Shown: positions 1-7,708 of the stretch, piece after piece
How the letters are laid out: each line of letters starts with the position of its first letter
Numbering within the stretch: the first letter of the stretch is position 1
DNA from: Falsiroseomonas frigidaquae
GTDB lineage: Bacteria; Pseudomonadota; Alphaproteobacteria; Acetobacterales; Acetobacteraceae
NCBI RefSeq assembly: GCF_012163145.1
Contig: NZ_JAAVTX010000003.1
Location: 434,001 to 498,000, forward strand
Length of the DNA: 64,000 bases
Direction: 5' to 3'
Translations under genes and position numbers: made by a program
Notes under the pieces: generated by a model
Databases searched by the model: none
The model's input: only the letters and a program-made list of their open reading frames with translations
Told to the model about the DNA's origin: nothing

Positions 1-122
1 ACGGCGCAGGCATTCGAGGCCGGGTCCTTGACCACGTAGCTGATGGTGTTGGTCGGCGCATCGAAGAAGGCCGTCACCTCGGGCTTCACGGACAGGTCCA
101 CGCGATGCGGGATGGCGTTCAT
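1..122 (-). CDS. MBL-fold hydrolase, Blh/persulfide dioxygenase-like (partial, N-terminus only)
   Basis: Only the first 40 codons are in the window; the rest lies beyond base 1. The start is ATG at 120-122, with an AGGAG ribosome site just upstream. The N-terminus has a pattern common at the start of bacterial ETHE1/Blh-type metallo-beta-lactamase-fold proteins, VTAFFDAPTNTISYVVKDP, followed by a hydrophobic strand. The metal-binding HxHxDH loop is not visible. Such enzymes oxidise glutathione persulfide in sulfide detoxification. The call rests on this short stretch plus the neighbours, two YeeE/YedE transporters and BigR, which accompany Blh in other bacteria. It is probably the last visible gene of the leftward operon that starts near 1266. 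Confidence 0.6.
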   Translation of the reverse strand, partial: MNAIPHRVDLSVKPEVTAFFDAPTNTISYVVKDPASNACA

Positions 123-153
123 GGGGCGTCTCCTGTTGTTGCGTTGCGTCGGG

Positions 154-609
154 TCAGGAACGATGCGGGACGGGGCTGGGGGCAGGCTCCCGCGCGGCGA
201 GCCAGCGGGCGCCCGCCATGCCGGCGAACATGGCGGCCAGGAACAGCCAGGCCGGCGGCCCGCCGGTGGTCAGCGCGGTCAGCGCCGGGCCAGGGCAGAA
301 GCCGGCCAGGCCCCAGCCAATGCCGAAGATCGCCGGGCCCACGAGGATGCGCGTGTCGATCGCGGTCGATGTGGGCAGGTGGAAACGGCTGTCGAAGATC
401 GGGCGGTCCCGGCGCAGCACCAGGCGGTAGCCGATGAAGGTCACCACGACGGCGCCACCCAGGACGAAGGCCAGGCTGGCATCCCAGCCGCCGGTCGGGA
501 TGGCGGCGAGGTCGAGGAAGTTCAGCACCTTCGCCGGGTTCGACATGCCGGCGATGACAAGGCCGAGGCCCAGCACGAGGCCGATGACGAATTGCGCGAG
601 AATGACCAT
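154..609 (-). CDS. YeeE/YedE-family transporter (DUF6691 half)
   Basis: This 151-residue membrane protein has four or five hydrophobic segments and a GFCPGPAL motif near residue 105. That motif is typical of the sulfur-compound transporter family YeeE/YedE (DUF6691 branch). Homologues are thought to move thiosulfate or other reduced sulfur species across the inner membrane. It follows a second YeeE/YedE gene (618-1046) with an 8-base gap, so the two short proteins probably form one transporter, as in other BigR operons. The conserved Cys in the GxCPGP loop is intact. The substrate is inferred, not shown. Confidence 0.85.
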   Translation of the reverse strand: MVILAQFVIGLVLGLGLVIAGMSNPAKVLNFLDLAAIPTGGWDASLAFVLGGAVVVTFIGYRLVLRRDRPIFDSRFHLPTSTAIDTRILVGPAIFGIGWGLAGFCPGPALTALTTGGPPAWLFLAAMFAGMAGARWLAAREPAPSPVPHRS

Positions 610-617
610 GGCTGGCC

Positions 618-1046
618 TCAGATCAGGTGGCGTGTGAGGAAGACGGTGGCGATCGCGGTCGCCATGAAGACCGAGGTCGCGACCAGCGACCGCGGCGAGA
701 GCCGCGCCAGGCCGCAGACGCCGTGGCCGGAGGTGCAGCCATTGCCCCAGACCGCGCCAAAGCCCACCAGGAGGCCGCCGATCAGCAGCAGCGGCGCGGA
801 AGCCTCGATCTGCGGCACCGGCAGGCTACCGGTGGCAAGCCCAACCAGCAGCGGCGCCAGGACGATGCCGAGCACGAAGGCGAAGCGGCCGGCCAGGCCG
901 TTGTCGGCATAGGGTGGCAGCAGGCGGGCGGCGAAGCCGCTGATGCCGGCGATGCGGCCATTCGCCGCCATCAGCGCCACGGCGGCGGCGCCGATCAGTG
1001 CGCCGCCGAGCAGCGACGCGACCGGGGTGAAGTCGGTCGCGATCAT
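618..1046 (-). CDS. YeeE/YedE-family transporter
   Basis: This 142-residue integral membrane protein carries the motif GNGCTSGHGVCGLARLS at about residues 100-116, the signature of YeeE/YedE sulfur transporters, with both conserved Cys. ATG at 1046 is preferred over the longer frame to 1124, because the extra residues are low-complexity and overlap the upstream DUF2892 gene. The start lies only 1 base after the stop of DUF2892 (1048), which suggests translational coupling. It probably pairs with the 154-609 product in import of thiosulfate or persulfide sulfur. Confidence 0.86.
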   Translation of the reverse strand: MIATDFTPVASLLGGALIGAAAVALMAANGRIAGISGFAARLLPPYADNGLAGRFAFVLGIVLAPLLVGLATGSLPVPQIEASAPLLLIGGLLVGFGAVWGNGCTSGHGVCGLARLSPRSLVATSVFMATAIATVFLTRHLI

Positions 1047-1047
1047 G

Positions 1048-1266
1048 TCAGGCCTTGCCCGCGGCGCAGGTGCGGATGCCGAACAGCATGTAGGCCGGGC
1101 AGATGCGGAAGATGGCGGTGCCAAGCATCACCACGCCCCATGCCACCAATGCGAAACGCCAGACGCCGAGCGGCGCGAAGGTCTCGACGAAAAGGAAGGG
1201 GGCGGCGACCAGCACGACGCCGAGCAGGAAGCGAAGGGCGCGATCGACGGAACCGACATTGGCCAT
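1048..1266 (-). CDS. DUF2892 (YgaP-like inner membrane) protein
   Basis: This 72-residue protein starts MANVGSVDRALRFLLG, the standard opening of DUF2892 proteins (the membrane part of the rhodanese YgaP), and has two hydrophobic helices ending in CPAYMLFGI. GGAGG lies about 10 bases before the ATG at 1266. A longer frame to 1518 runs antisense through bigR and is rejected. It is the first gene of the leftward sulfur operon. DUF2892 proteins recur with BigR, Blh and YeeE genes; their exact biochemical role is unknown. Confidence 0.88.
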   Translation of the reverse strand: MANVGSVDRALRFLLGVVLVAAPFLFVETFAPLGVWRFALVAWGVVMLGTAIFRICPAYMLFGIRTCAAGKA

Positions 1267-1299
1267 GATGTGTGTCCTCCAGCGTGTTCGTGCTGGACT

Positions 1300-1328
1300 T
1301 TGTATCTGCGCATCTTCTAAGGTGTCAA
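1300..1328 (-). promoter_or_regulatory. Putative promoter of the leftward sulfur operon
   Basis: On the minus strand a perfect TTGACA (1328-1323) is followed by a 17-base spacer and ATACAA (1305-1300), a weak -10. It lies 34 bases upstream of the DUF2892 start and directly abuts the bigR start codon at 1330. A repressor bound here would control the operon and probably bigR itself. No clear palindrome is visible, so the BigR operator is not placed. Confidence 0.5.
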
Positions 1329-1329
1329 G

Positions 1330-1713
1330 ATGAAAAGCGAGATGCCGGATACCGCATTTGACGTGATGGCAGGGAGGGCGGAAGGCGCAGCGCGGCTGCT
1401 CGCGACGCTGTCCAACGCTAAGCGGCTGCTGGCGCTGTGCCACCTGCTGCATGCCGAGCAATCCGTCGGGCAGCTGGCGGCGCTGGTCGGCCTGACACCC
1501 ACCGCATTGTCGCATCACTTGGCGCGGATGCGCGACCTCGGCCTGGTCGCGACGCGGCGGGAGGGGCAGACCATCCTGTACAGCCTGGCGAGCGCCGAGG
1601 TGGCGGCGATCCTGGAGACGCTCTACCGCCTCTACTGCGCGCCGGCCACCTGCGGCACGGAACCCGCCGGCTCCGCCAGGTCCAGCCGCGCCAGCAGCGC
1701 GGCGCGGTTGTAG
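1330..1713 (+). CDS. bigR: ArsR-family sulfide-responsive repressor BigR
   Basis: This 127-residue winged-helix repressor has the recognition segment TPTALSHHLARMRDLGLV (about 56-73) and wing TRREGQTILYSL (75-86). Cys37, in the helix before the HTH, and Cys103, in the YRLYC segment, match the two cysteines that form the BigR disulfide or polysulfide switch; Cys108 is extra. Known BigR proteins release DNA when persulfidated and so derepress sulfide-detoxification genes. It is divergent from the YeeE/DUF2892/Blh operon, which fits self and operon control. AAGG lies 7 bases before the ATG. The tail overlaps the end of nsrR by 82 bases. Confidence 0.87.
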   Translation: MKSEMPDTAFDVMAGRAEGAARLLATLSNAKRLLALCHLLHAEQSVGQLAALVGLTPTALSHHLARMRDLGLVATRREGQTILYSLASAEVAAILETLYRLYCAPATCGTEPAGSARSSRASSAARL

Positions 1714-2105
1714 GCGATGTCCGCGATGGTCAGGTCATCCAGTACCGACAGGAAGGCGCGCAGTGCCCGCTGCAGGCCACGCGACAGATGACAGGCGCCG
1801 AGCAGCGGGCAGGTGTTGGTCTCGGGGTTGAAGCACTCGACCAGTTCGAGCGGCGCCTCGGTCCAGCGCACCACCTCGCCCACCGTGATCTGTTCCGCCG
1901 GCCGGGCCAGGCGCATGCCGCCATTGCGGCCGCGAATGCTCTCCACATAGCCGCGCCGCGCCAATTCCGCCGCCACCTTCACCAGATGCGCCTTCGAGAT
2001 TCCATGCGCGCGGGCGACATCCTCCACGGTCACGATTGCCGGCGCGCGAACCGCGGCGAATTGCAAGGTACGGAGCGCATAGTTCGAATACTGGGTCAGG
2101 CGCAC
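1632..2105 (-). CDS. nsrR: Rrf2-family Fe-S regulator, NsrR type
   Basis: This 157-residue protein opens with MRLTQYSNYALRTLQF and has a winged HTH in the first 60 residues. Three cysteines (Cys91, Cys99, Cys105 in the CFNPETNTC-PLLGAC segment) match the Fe-S ligands of NsrR, the nitric oxide sensor. The start is GTG at 2103-2105 with AAGGA upstream. It is divergent from the bd oxidase cioAB, and NO is a classic inhibitor of haem-copper oxidases, so control of cioAB by NO through this protein is a reasonable inference. RirA or IscR identity is less likely given the Cys spacing. Confidence 0.85.
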   Translation of the reverse strand: MRLTQYSNYALRTLQFAAVRAPAIVTVEDVARAHGISKAHLVKVAAELARRGYVESIRGRNGGMRLARPAEQITVGEVVRWTEAPLELVECFNPETNTCPLLGACHLSRGLQRALRAFLSVLDDLTIADIAYNRAALLARLDLAEPAGSVPQVAGAQ

Positions 2106-2140
2106 AGGTCGTCCTTCACGAGATAACCGACATGCAGCGT

Positions 2141-2159
2141 ATTGCTTTTCTGCCGCAAT
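2141..2159. promoter_or_regulatory. Inverted repeat in the nsrR-cioA divergent region
   Basis: ATTGC and GCAAT flank a 9-base spacer in the 96-base gap between nsrR and cioA. The position suits an operator for one or both genes. It matches neither the FNR/Anr box nor the usual NsrR half-sites, so the bound factor is unknown, and a chance 5-base repeat is possible. Confidence 0.25.
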
Positions 2160-2201
2160 CGCAATAACCTTCCCGTCCGATGACGGTTTAGCGGGGTCCC
2201 C

Positions 2202-3614
2202 ATGTTCGGTCTCGAAGCTCTACTGCTCGCACGCATCCAGTTTGCCTTCACGGTCAGCGCGCACATCATCTTCCCCGCCTTCACCATCGGGCTGGCCAGT
2301 TATCTGGCGGTGCTGAACGGGCTGGCGCTGCGGACCGGGCGGCCGGTCTTCACCGACCTGTTCAACTACTGGAAGAAGATCTTCGCCGTCACCTTCGGCA
2401 TGGGCGTCGTTTCCGGCATCGTGATGAGCTACCAGTTCGGCACGAACTGGTCCGTCTTCTCGGACAAGGCCGGCCCCGTGATCGGCCCGCTGATGGGGTA
2501 CGAGGTGCTCTCGGCCTTCTTCCTCGAAGCGGGCTTCCTCGGCGTCATGCTGTTCGGCCGCGACCGCGTCGGCCCGAAGCTGCATTTCCTGGCGACGCTG
2601 ATGGTGGCGCTGGGCACCTTCATGTCGGCCTTCTGGATCCTGTCGGTGAACAGCTGGATGCAGACGCCGGCGGGCTACGCGATCAACGATGTCGGGCAGT
2701 TCGTCGCCACCGACTGGTGGGCGGTGATCTTCAACCCATCCTTCCCCTATCGCCTGGTGCACATGGTGCTGGCCGCCTACCTGACCACCGCCCTGGTGGT
2801 CGGCGCGGTCGGCGCGCTGCACCTGCTGCGCGACCGCGGCAACCAGGCGGCGCGGATCATGTTCTCCATGGCGATGTGGATGGCCGCGATCGTCGCGCCG
2901 ATCCAGATCATGGCGGGCGACTTCCACGGCCTCAACACGTTGGAACACCAGCCCGCCAAGGTCGCCGCCATGGAGGGACATTTCGAGACCCATGCGGGCG
3001 CGCCGCTGATCCTGTTCGGCATCCCCAACCCGGCGGAGGGCCGCGTCGACTACCGGGTGCAGATCCCCAATCTCGGCTCCCTCATCCTGACGCATGAATG
3101 GAATGGCGTGGTGCGCGGCCTGAACGAATGGCCGGAAGACCAGCGGCCGCCCGTCAGCATCGTGTTCTGGAGTTTCCGGATCATGGTCGGCATCGGCTTC
3201 CTGATGCTCGGCCTGGGGCTCTGGAGCCTGTGGGCGCGCTGGCGCGGCCGGCTGTACGACATGCCATGGCTGCACCGCGCGGCGGTGCTGATGGGCCCCT
3301 CCGGCTTCGCCGCGGTGCTTGCCGGCTGGATCACCACGGAGGTCGGCCGCCAGCCCTGGACCGTCTACGGCCTGCTCAGCACCGCGGACTCCGTCTCGCC
3401 GATCGCGGCCGCCGCGGTGGGATCCTCGCTGGTCGCCTTCGTCGTCGTTTACTTCCTGCTGTTCGGCGCCGGCACCTACTACATCCTGCGGCTGATGAAC
3501 CACGCGCCGATACCGGCCGAGCCCGGACTGCCGGCGGAGGAGCCGGTGCGCGCCGGCGGCATCATGCCCGGCCCGGTCATGGCGTCGAAGAACGCCCTGC
3601 CGGCTGGCGAGTAG
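2202..3614 (+). CDS. cioA: Cyanide-insensitive bd-type quinol oxidase subunit I
   Basis: This is a 470-residue integral membrane oxidase subunit (CydA family). The N-terminal LARIQFAFTVSAHIIFPAF segment contains His21, equivalent to the high-spin haem ligand His19 of E. coli CydA. YRLVHMVLAAY supplies the second haem His, and the GRQPWTVYG motif is present near residue 385. The quinol (Q) loop is short, which marks the CIO branch that resists cyanide and sulfide. It transfers electrons from quinol to O2 at the inner membrane. It is followed after 10 bases by cioB and is divergent from nsrR. The sulfide genes next door fit a role in respiration under sulfide or NO. Confidence 0.95.
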   Translation: MFGLEALLLARIQFAFTVSAHIIFPAFTIGLASYLAVLNGLALRTGRPVFTDLFNYWKKIFAVTFGMGVVSGIVMSYQFGTNWSVFSDKAGPVIGPLMGYEVLSAFFLEAGFLGVMLFGRDRVGPKLHFLATLMVALGTFMSAFWILSVNSWMQTPAGYAINDVGQFVATDWWAVIFNPSFPYRLVHMVLAAYLTTALVVGAVGALHLLRDRGNQAARIMFSMAMWMAAIVAPIQIMAGDFHGLNTLEHQPAKVAAMEGHFETHAGAPLILFGIPNPAEGRVDYRVQIPNLGSLILTHEWNGVVRGLNEWPEDQRPPVSIVFWSFRIMVGIGFLMLGLGLWSLWARWRGRLYDMPWLHRAAVLMGPSGFAAVLAGWITTEVGRQPWTVYGLLSTADSVSPIAAAAVGSSLVAFVVVYFLLFGAGTYYILRLMNHAPIPAEPGLPAEEPVRAGGIMPGPVMASKNALPAGE

Positions 3615-3624
3615 GAGAATAGCC

Positions 3625-4629
3625 ATGACCCTCGACCTGCCGATGATCTGGGCCGCTCTGATCGCCTTCGCGGTGCTGGCCTATGTGGTGCTGGACGGCT
3701 TCGACCTCGGCGTCGGCATCCTGTTCCCGCTGCTGGCGGAGGAATCGGATCGCGACGAGGCGATGAACTCCGTCGCCCCCGTATGGGACGGCAACGAAAC
3801 CTGGCTGGTGCTGGGCGGCGGCGGGCTGCTCGCGGTGTTCCCGCTGGCCTATGCCATCATCATGTCGGCGCTGTACGTGCCGATCATCGTCATGCTGCTG
3901 GCGCTGGTGTTCCGCGGGGTCGCCTTCGAATTCCGCTGGCGCACCAAGCGTGGCCAGTTCCTGTGGGACTGGGCCTTCGCCTTCGGCTCCATCCTCGCCG
4001 CCTTCGCACAGGGCGTGACGCTGGGCGCGCTGGTGCAGGGCATCGCGGTGGAAGGCCGCGCCTATGCCGGCGGCTGGTGGGACTGGCTCACGCCGTTCAG
4101 CCTGCTGACGGGGGTGGCGCTGGTCATCGGCTATGCCTTGCTCGGTGCCACCTGGCTGATCTGGAAGACCGAGGAACATGTCCAGCGCCGCGCCTACCAC
4201 ATCGCCTTCTGGGTCGCCCCGGCGACGCTGCTGCTGATCGGCGCGGTCAGCCTGTGGACGCCCTTCCTCGACCGCCTCTATGCCGAACGCTGGTTCGGCT
4301 GGCCGCAGGTGCTGCTGGCAGGGCCGGTGCCGCTGGCCGTGCTGGGCGCGGCCTTCCTGCTGCTGCGCGGGCTGACGCAACGGCGCGAGCTGACACCTTT
4401 CCTGGCATCGCTGGCGCTGTTCGTGCTGTGCTTCATCGGCCTCGGGATCAGCTTCTTCCCCTACATGGTGCCGCATGCGGTGACGATCCGCGACGCGGCC
4501 GCACCGGATAACAGCCTGGCCTTCCTGCTGGTCGGCGCCGCCGTGCTGGTGCCGATGATCCTGGCCTATACCGCCTACGCCTACTGGGTGTTCCGCGGCA
4601 AGGTGAAGTCCGTGGGGGGCTACCATTGA
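3625..4629 (+). CDS. cioB: Cyanide-insensitive bd-type quinol oxidase subunit II
   Basis: This 334-residue subunit (CydB family) has about eight or nine membrane helices. The conserved opening YVVLDGFDLGVGIL and the motif PVWDGNETWLV (about residues 51-61) are intact. It forms the structural partner of CioA in the inner membrane. GGAGAATAGCC precedes the ATG at 3625. Its stop overlaps the TTG start of the 38-codon DUF2474 gene, so the three subunits are translationally coupled. Confidence 0.95.
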   Translation: MTLDLPMIWAALIAFAVLAYVVLDGFDLGVGILFPLLAEESDRDEAMNSVAPVWDGNETWLVLGGGGLLAVFPLAYAIIMSALYVPIIVMLLALVFRGVAFEFRWRTKRGQFLWDWAFAFGSILAAFAQGVTLGALVQGIAVEGRAYAGGWWDWLTPFSLLTGVALVIGYALLGATWLIWKTEEHVQRRAYHIAFWVAPATLLLIGAVSLWTPFLDRLYAERWFGWPQVLLAGPVPLAVLGAAFLLLRGLTQRRELTPFLASLALFVLCFIGLGISFFPYMVPHAVTIRDAAAPDNSLAFLLVGAAVLVPMILAYTAYAYWVFRGKVKSVGGYH

Positions 4630-4742
4630 GCCAGGGCCCGCGCGGCCTGCAGTCGCGCCTGCTGTGGTTTGTTCTGATCTGGGCGGCGAGCGTCGCGGCG
4701 CTCGGCGTCGTCGGCCTTGCCATCAAGGCGACGCTCCGATGA
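4626..4742 (+). CDS. DUF2474 small subunit of the bd oxidase (CydX-like)
   Basis: A 38-residue single-helix membrane peptide is read from TTG at 4626, overlapping the cioB stop (TTGA). The helix spans about residues 11-34 (LLWFVLIWAASVAALGVVG) and ends KATLR. DUF2474 proteins, with the pattern LWFxxIWxxSVxALxxVxxxI, sit right after cioB in many genomes and are taken as CydX-like stabilising subunits. It was found by reading past the cioB stop. Confidence 0.8.
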   Translation: MSQGPRGLQSRLLWFVLIWAASVAALGVVGLAIKATLR

Positions 4743-4777
4743 GCCGCCGCTCCAATCCTCGCAAAAAGGATCCCGTG

Positions 4778-5209
4778 ATGACCCGCAACGTGCTTGCGCG
4801 CGCCGCGCTGATGCTGCTGGCTGCCACATCGCCCGGCTTGGCGCAGGAAGCGCCGCGCATACTCGCCCTGGTCACCACGGCGGAGCCGCAGGTGCAGGGC
4901 ATGGCCTTCGTGCTGCTCGGCGCCATGCGCCAGCAGGGCGCGACGGTGGAGGTGATGCTGTGCGGACCGGCCGGCGACCTTGCGCGGCGCGAGGCGCCCG
5001 CCACCACCCCGTTGCGGCCGATGAACGCGACCCCGGCGCAGATGCTGGCCGGCCTGGTGCGTGCCGGCGTGCGCACCGAGGTCTGCGCGCTGTACCTGCC
5101 CAATGCCGGCGTCGGGCCGGAGGCGCTGATCGAGGGCGTGCGCCCGGCCCAGCCGCCGGAGATGGCGCGGCGCATGACCGATCGCGGCACCACGGTGCTG
5201 CCGTTCTGA
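4778..5209 (+). CDS. DsrE/DsrF-like periplasmic protein
   Basis: This 143-residue protein starts at ATG 4778, 7 bases after AAAAGGA. A signal peptide of about 22 residues ends SPGLAQ-EA. The mature part is a DsrE/TusD-like Rossmann-type domain with ILALVTTAEPQVQGMAFVLL and AMRQQGATVEVMLCGPAG. A Cys near residue 70 and another in VCALYLPNAG could carry sulfur. DsrE-fold proteins handle persulfide sulfur, and placement next to cioAB and the BigR genes supports a sulfur link. The exported location is unusual for sulfurtransfer proteins, and the function is not proven. Confidence 0.75.
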   Translation: MTRNVLARAALMLLAATSPGLAQEAPRILALVTTAEPQVQGMAFVLLGAMRQQGATVEVMLCGPAGDLARREAPATTPLRPMNATPAQMLAGLVRAGVRTEVCALYLPNAGVGPEALIEGVRPAQPPEMARRMTDRGTTVLPF

Positions 5210-5229
5210 GCGCCTCGGGAGGAATGCCC

Positions 5230-6660
5230 ATGGACACGAGAAATGTCGACGTCGCGATCATCGGCGCCGGCACCGCCGGGCTGAATGCGCGCCGTGCGGT
5301 GGAGAAGCAGGGCGGTCGCCCGTTGCTGATCGAGGGCGGCGCCTATGGTACCACCTGTGCCCGCGTCGGCTGCATGCCGTCCAAGCTGCTGATCGCCGCC
5401 GCGGAAGCCGCGCATGCGGTGGCCGGCGCCGCGCTGTTCGGCGTGCAGGCGACGGCGCGCATCGACGGCAGGGCAGTAATGGCGCGCCTGCAGCGCGAAC
5501 GCGACAGCTTCGTGGCTGGCGTGGTCAAGGGAACCGAGCGGATTCCGGCGGATCAGCGGCTGCTTGGCCAGGCCCGCTTCACCGGCCCGACAACGCTGGA
5601 GGTCGGCGGCCATACCCGGGTTCAGGCCCGCGCCGTGGTGGTCGCCACCGGCAGCGCGCCCTTCGTGCCGCCGCCCTTCGCCGCGGTGCGCGAACATGTC
5701 CTGACCAGCGACACCATCTTCGACCTGCCGGACCTGCCCGAGAGCCTCGCGGTGATCGGCACCGGCATCATCGCGCTGGAACTCGGCCAGGCGATGCAGC
5801 GGCTCGGCGTGCGCGTGGTCTTCTTCTCGCCCTTCGACGATGTCGGGCCGCTCACCGACCCCGAGGTGGCGCGCGTTGCGCGGCATGCCTTCACGCAGGA
5901 GCTGGACCTGCGCCTCAAGACCGAGATGCTGGACGCGACGCCGGAAGCGGGCGGCCTGCTGCTGCGCTGGCGCACGGCCGATGGCGCGGAACGGCAGGAG
6001 CAGTTCTGCCAGGTGCTGGTCGCGGCGGGGCGCCGGCCGAACCTGCAGGGGCTGGACCTGGCGGCGAGCGGTCTGGCGCTGGACGACAAGGGCATGCCGG
6101 CGGTGGATGCCGCGACGGCGCAATGCGGCGATGCGCCGATCTTCCTTGCCGGCGACGTCGCCGGCCACATCCCGCTGCTGCATGAGGGCGCCGATGAGGG
6201 GCGCATCGCCGGCGACAATGCGCTGCGCTGGCCGGATGTGCAGCGCCAGGCCCGCCGCACGCCGCTTTCCATCGCCTTCACCGATCCGCAGATCGCCATG
6301 GTCGGGCTGCACCACGACCAGCTTCCGGCGGATTGCAGCACCATCGGCGAGGTCTCCTTCGAGAAGCAGGGCCGCGCCCGGGTCATCGGGCGCAATCGCG
6401 GCCTGCTGCGCGTCTATGCCGACCGGCGCGACGGCGTGCTGCTCGGCGCGGAGATGGCGGGCCCTGGCGCGGAGCACCTGGCGCATCTGCTCGCCTGGGC
6501 GGTGCAACAGCGCATGACGGTGCCGCAGGCGCTGACCATGCCGTTCTACCATCCGGTGCTGGAGGAAGGGCTGCGCGAGGCGCTGCGCGACCTCGCGGGC
6601 CGGCTGCGCATGCTCGGCGCGTGCCGGGTGCAGGACCTGGCGGAATCGCCGGGGAGTTGA
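5230..6660 (+). CDS. lpdA: Dihydrolipoyl dehydrogenase-like flavoprotein
   Basis: This 476-residue class I pyridine nucleotide-disulfide oxidoreductase has an FAD-binding GAGTAG at 12-17 and redox pair Cys43-x4-Cys48 in GTTCARVGCMPSK. The NAD domain is near residue 173 (VIGTGIIALELG). The C-terminal dimer domain has the catalytic His in FYHPVLEEGL. The start is ATG 5230, chosen because GGGAGGA ends 6 bases before it; another ATG at 5224 is too close. No E1 or E2 dehydrogenase genes are nearby. It follows cioAB-DUF2474-DsrE on the same strand and may act on a thiol or persulfide partner rather than a 2-oxoacid complex. Confidence 0.88.
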   Translation: MDTRNVDVAIIGAGTAGLNARRAVEKQGGRPLLIEGGAYGTTCARVGCMPSKLLIAAAEAAHAVAGAALFGVQATARIDGRAVMARLQRERDSFVAGVVKGTERIPADQRLLGQARFTGPTTLEVGGHTRVQARAVVVATGSAPFVPPPFAAVREHVLTSDTIFDLPDLPESLAVIGTGIIALELGQAMQRLGVRVVFFSPFDDVGPLTDPEVARVARHAFTQELDLRLKTEMLDATPEAGGLLLRWRTADGAERQEQFCQVLVAAGRRPNLQGLDLAASGLALDDKGMPAVDAATAQCGDAPIFLAGDVAGHIPLLHEGADEGRIAGDNALRWPDVQRQARRTPLSIAFTDPQIAMVGLHHDQLPADCSTIGEVSFEKQGRARVIGRNRGLLRVYADRRDGVLLGAEMAGPGAEHLAHLLAWAVQQRMTVPQALTMPFYHPVLEEGLREALRDLAGRLRMLGACRVQDLAESPGS

Positions 6661-6727
6661 GGGCAGGTTTGCCAATCCCCCCGCCGATGGCATGATGGGC
6701 GCAACGATAGACGTCGAGGAACCCGTC

Positions 6728-7708
6728 ATGATGAACCGCCGCGCCCTACTGGCCGCCGCCGCCACGCTGCCCGCCTTGCGCGCGATGCCTGCCCTCGCCG
6801 CCTGGCCGGACCGGCCGGTGCGCGTCATCGTGCCCTTCGCGGCCGGCGGCAATGCGGATACCATCGCCCGGCTGATGCAGCCGCTGCTGCAGGAACGGCT
6901 CGGCCAGCCCGTGGTGGTGGAGAACCGGCCGGGCGCCGGCGGCAGCGTCGGCGCGCAGGCGGTGGCCCGCGCCCAGCCGGATGGCTACACGCTGCTGATC
7001 GGCTCGAACGGCCCGCTCAGCGTCAACCCGGTGGTGCAGGCCCGGCTGCCCTATGATGCGGCGAAGGATTTCGCGCCGGTCGGCATGGCGATGCAGGTGC
7101 CGCATTGCCTGGTTGTGCAGCCATCCTCGCCCTATCGTAGTGTCGCCGATGTGGTCGCCGCATCCCGCGCCCAGCCGGATGCGCTGGGCGTCGGCACCGC
7201 GGGCGTGGCGAGTGCCACGCATCTGTCGCTGGAAGCCTTCATCGTCGCCAGCGGCGCAAAGCTGCTGCATGTGCCGTATCGTGGCGGCGGCGCGGCGGTG
7301 CCGGATTTCATGGCCGGCAACATCCCGCTGCTGTTCACCGAATTCTCCACCGCCCTGCCGCTGCACCGCGCCGGCCAGGCGCGCATCGTCGCCGTGGCCT
7401 CGGCCGCGCGGCTTGCGGCGCTGCCGGATGTGCCGACCATGGCGGAACAGGGCGTCGCGAACTTCACGGCCGGGTCCTATGTCGGCCTGCTCGCCACCGG
7501 CGGATCGCCGCCCGAGGCGCTGCGGAAGCTGGGCGAGGCCGTCTCCGCCATCGTGCAGCTGCCGGCCTTCCAGGCGCGCATGACGGGCATGGGTGGTGAG
7601 ACGGCGGCCGGCGCGCTGGCCACGCCGGCCGGCTTCGCCCGCTACATCGCGGAGGATCTGGAACGGTCCCGCGCCGCCGCGCAGGCTGCCGGCATTCGTC
7701 CGGAATGA
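6728..7708 (+). CDS. Bug/TctC-family periplasmic solute receptor
   Basis: This 326-residue protein has a signal peptide containing an RRALL twin-arginine-like motif and ending near PALAA-WPD. The family landmarks are WPDRPVRVIVPFAAGGNAD, the LGQPVVVENRPGAGG stretch and ARAQPDGYTLL. Bug receptors bind carboxylates for tripartite TctABC transporters, but no TctA or TctB gene is in the window. The start is ATG 6728, with GAGGA 7 bases before it. Its stop overlaps the start of the LigI-like hydrolase by 4 bases (7705-7708). The ligand is therefore probably a dicarboxylate or lactone precursor, by inference. Confidence 0.9.
   Translation: MMNRRALLAAAATLPALRAMPALAAWPDRPVRVIVPFAAGGNADTIARLMQPLLQERLGQPVVVENRPGAGGSVGAQAVARAQPDGYTLLIGSNGPLSVNPVVQARLPYDAAKDFAPVGMAMQVPHCLVVQPSSPYRSVADVVAASRAQPDALGVGTAGVASATHLSLEAFIVASGAKLLHVPYRGGGAAVPDFMAGNIPLLFTEFSTALPLHRAGQARIVAVASAARLAALPDVPTMAEQGVANFTAGSYVGLLATGGSPPEALRKLGEAVSAIVQLPAFQARMTGMGGETAAGALATPAGFARYIAEDLERSRAAAQAAGIRPE

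Noticed and set aside
2141-2159. FNR/Anr box for cioAB
   Set aside because: The spacer holds an ATTGC/GCAAT repeat but not the TTGAT-N4-ATCAA pattern, so oxygen control by FNR is not claimed.
4723-6864. 713-codon open frame on the minus strand
   Set aside because: It is antisense to the DsrE-like and lpdA genes, which have clear motifs and ribosome sites. The frame has a low-complexity composition.
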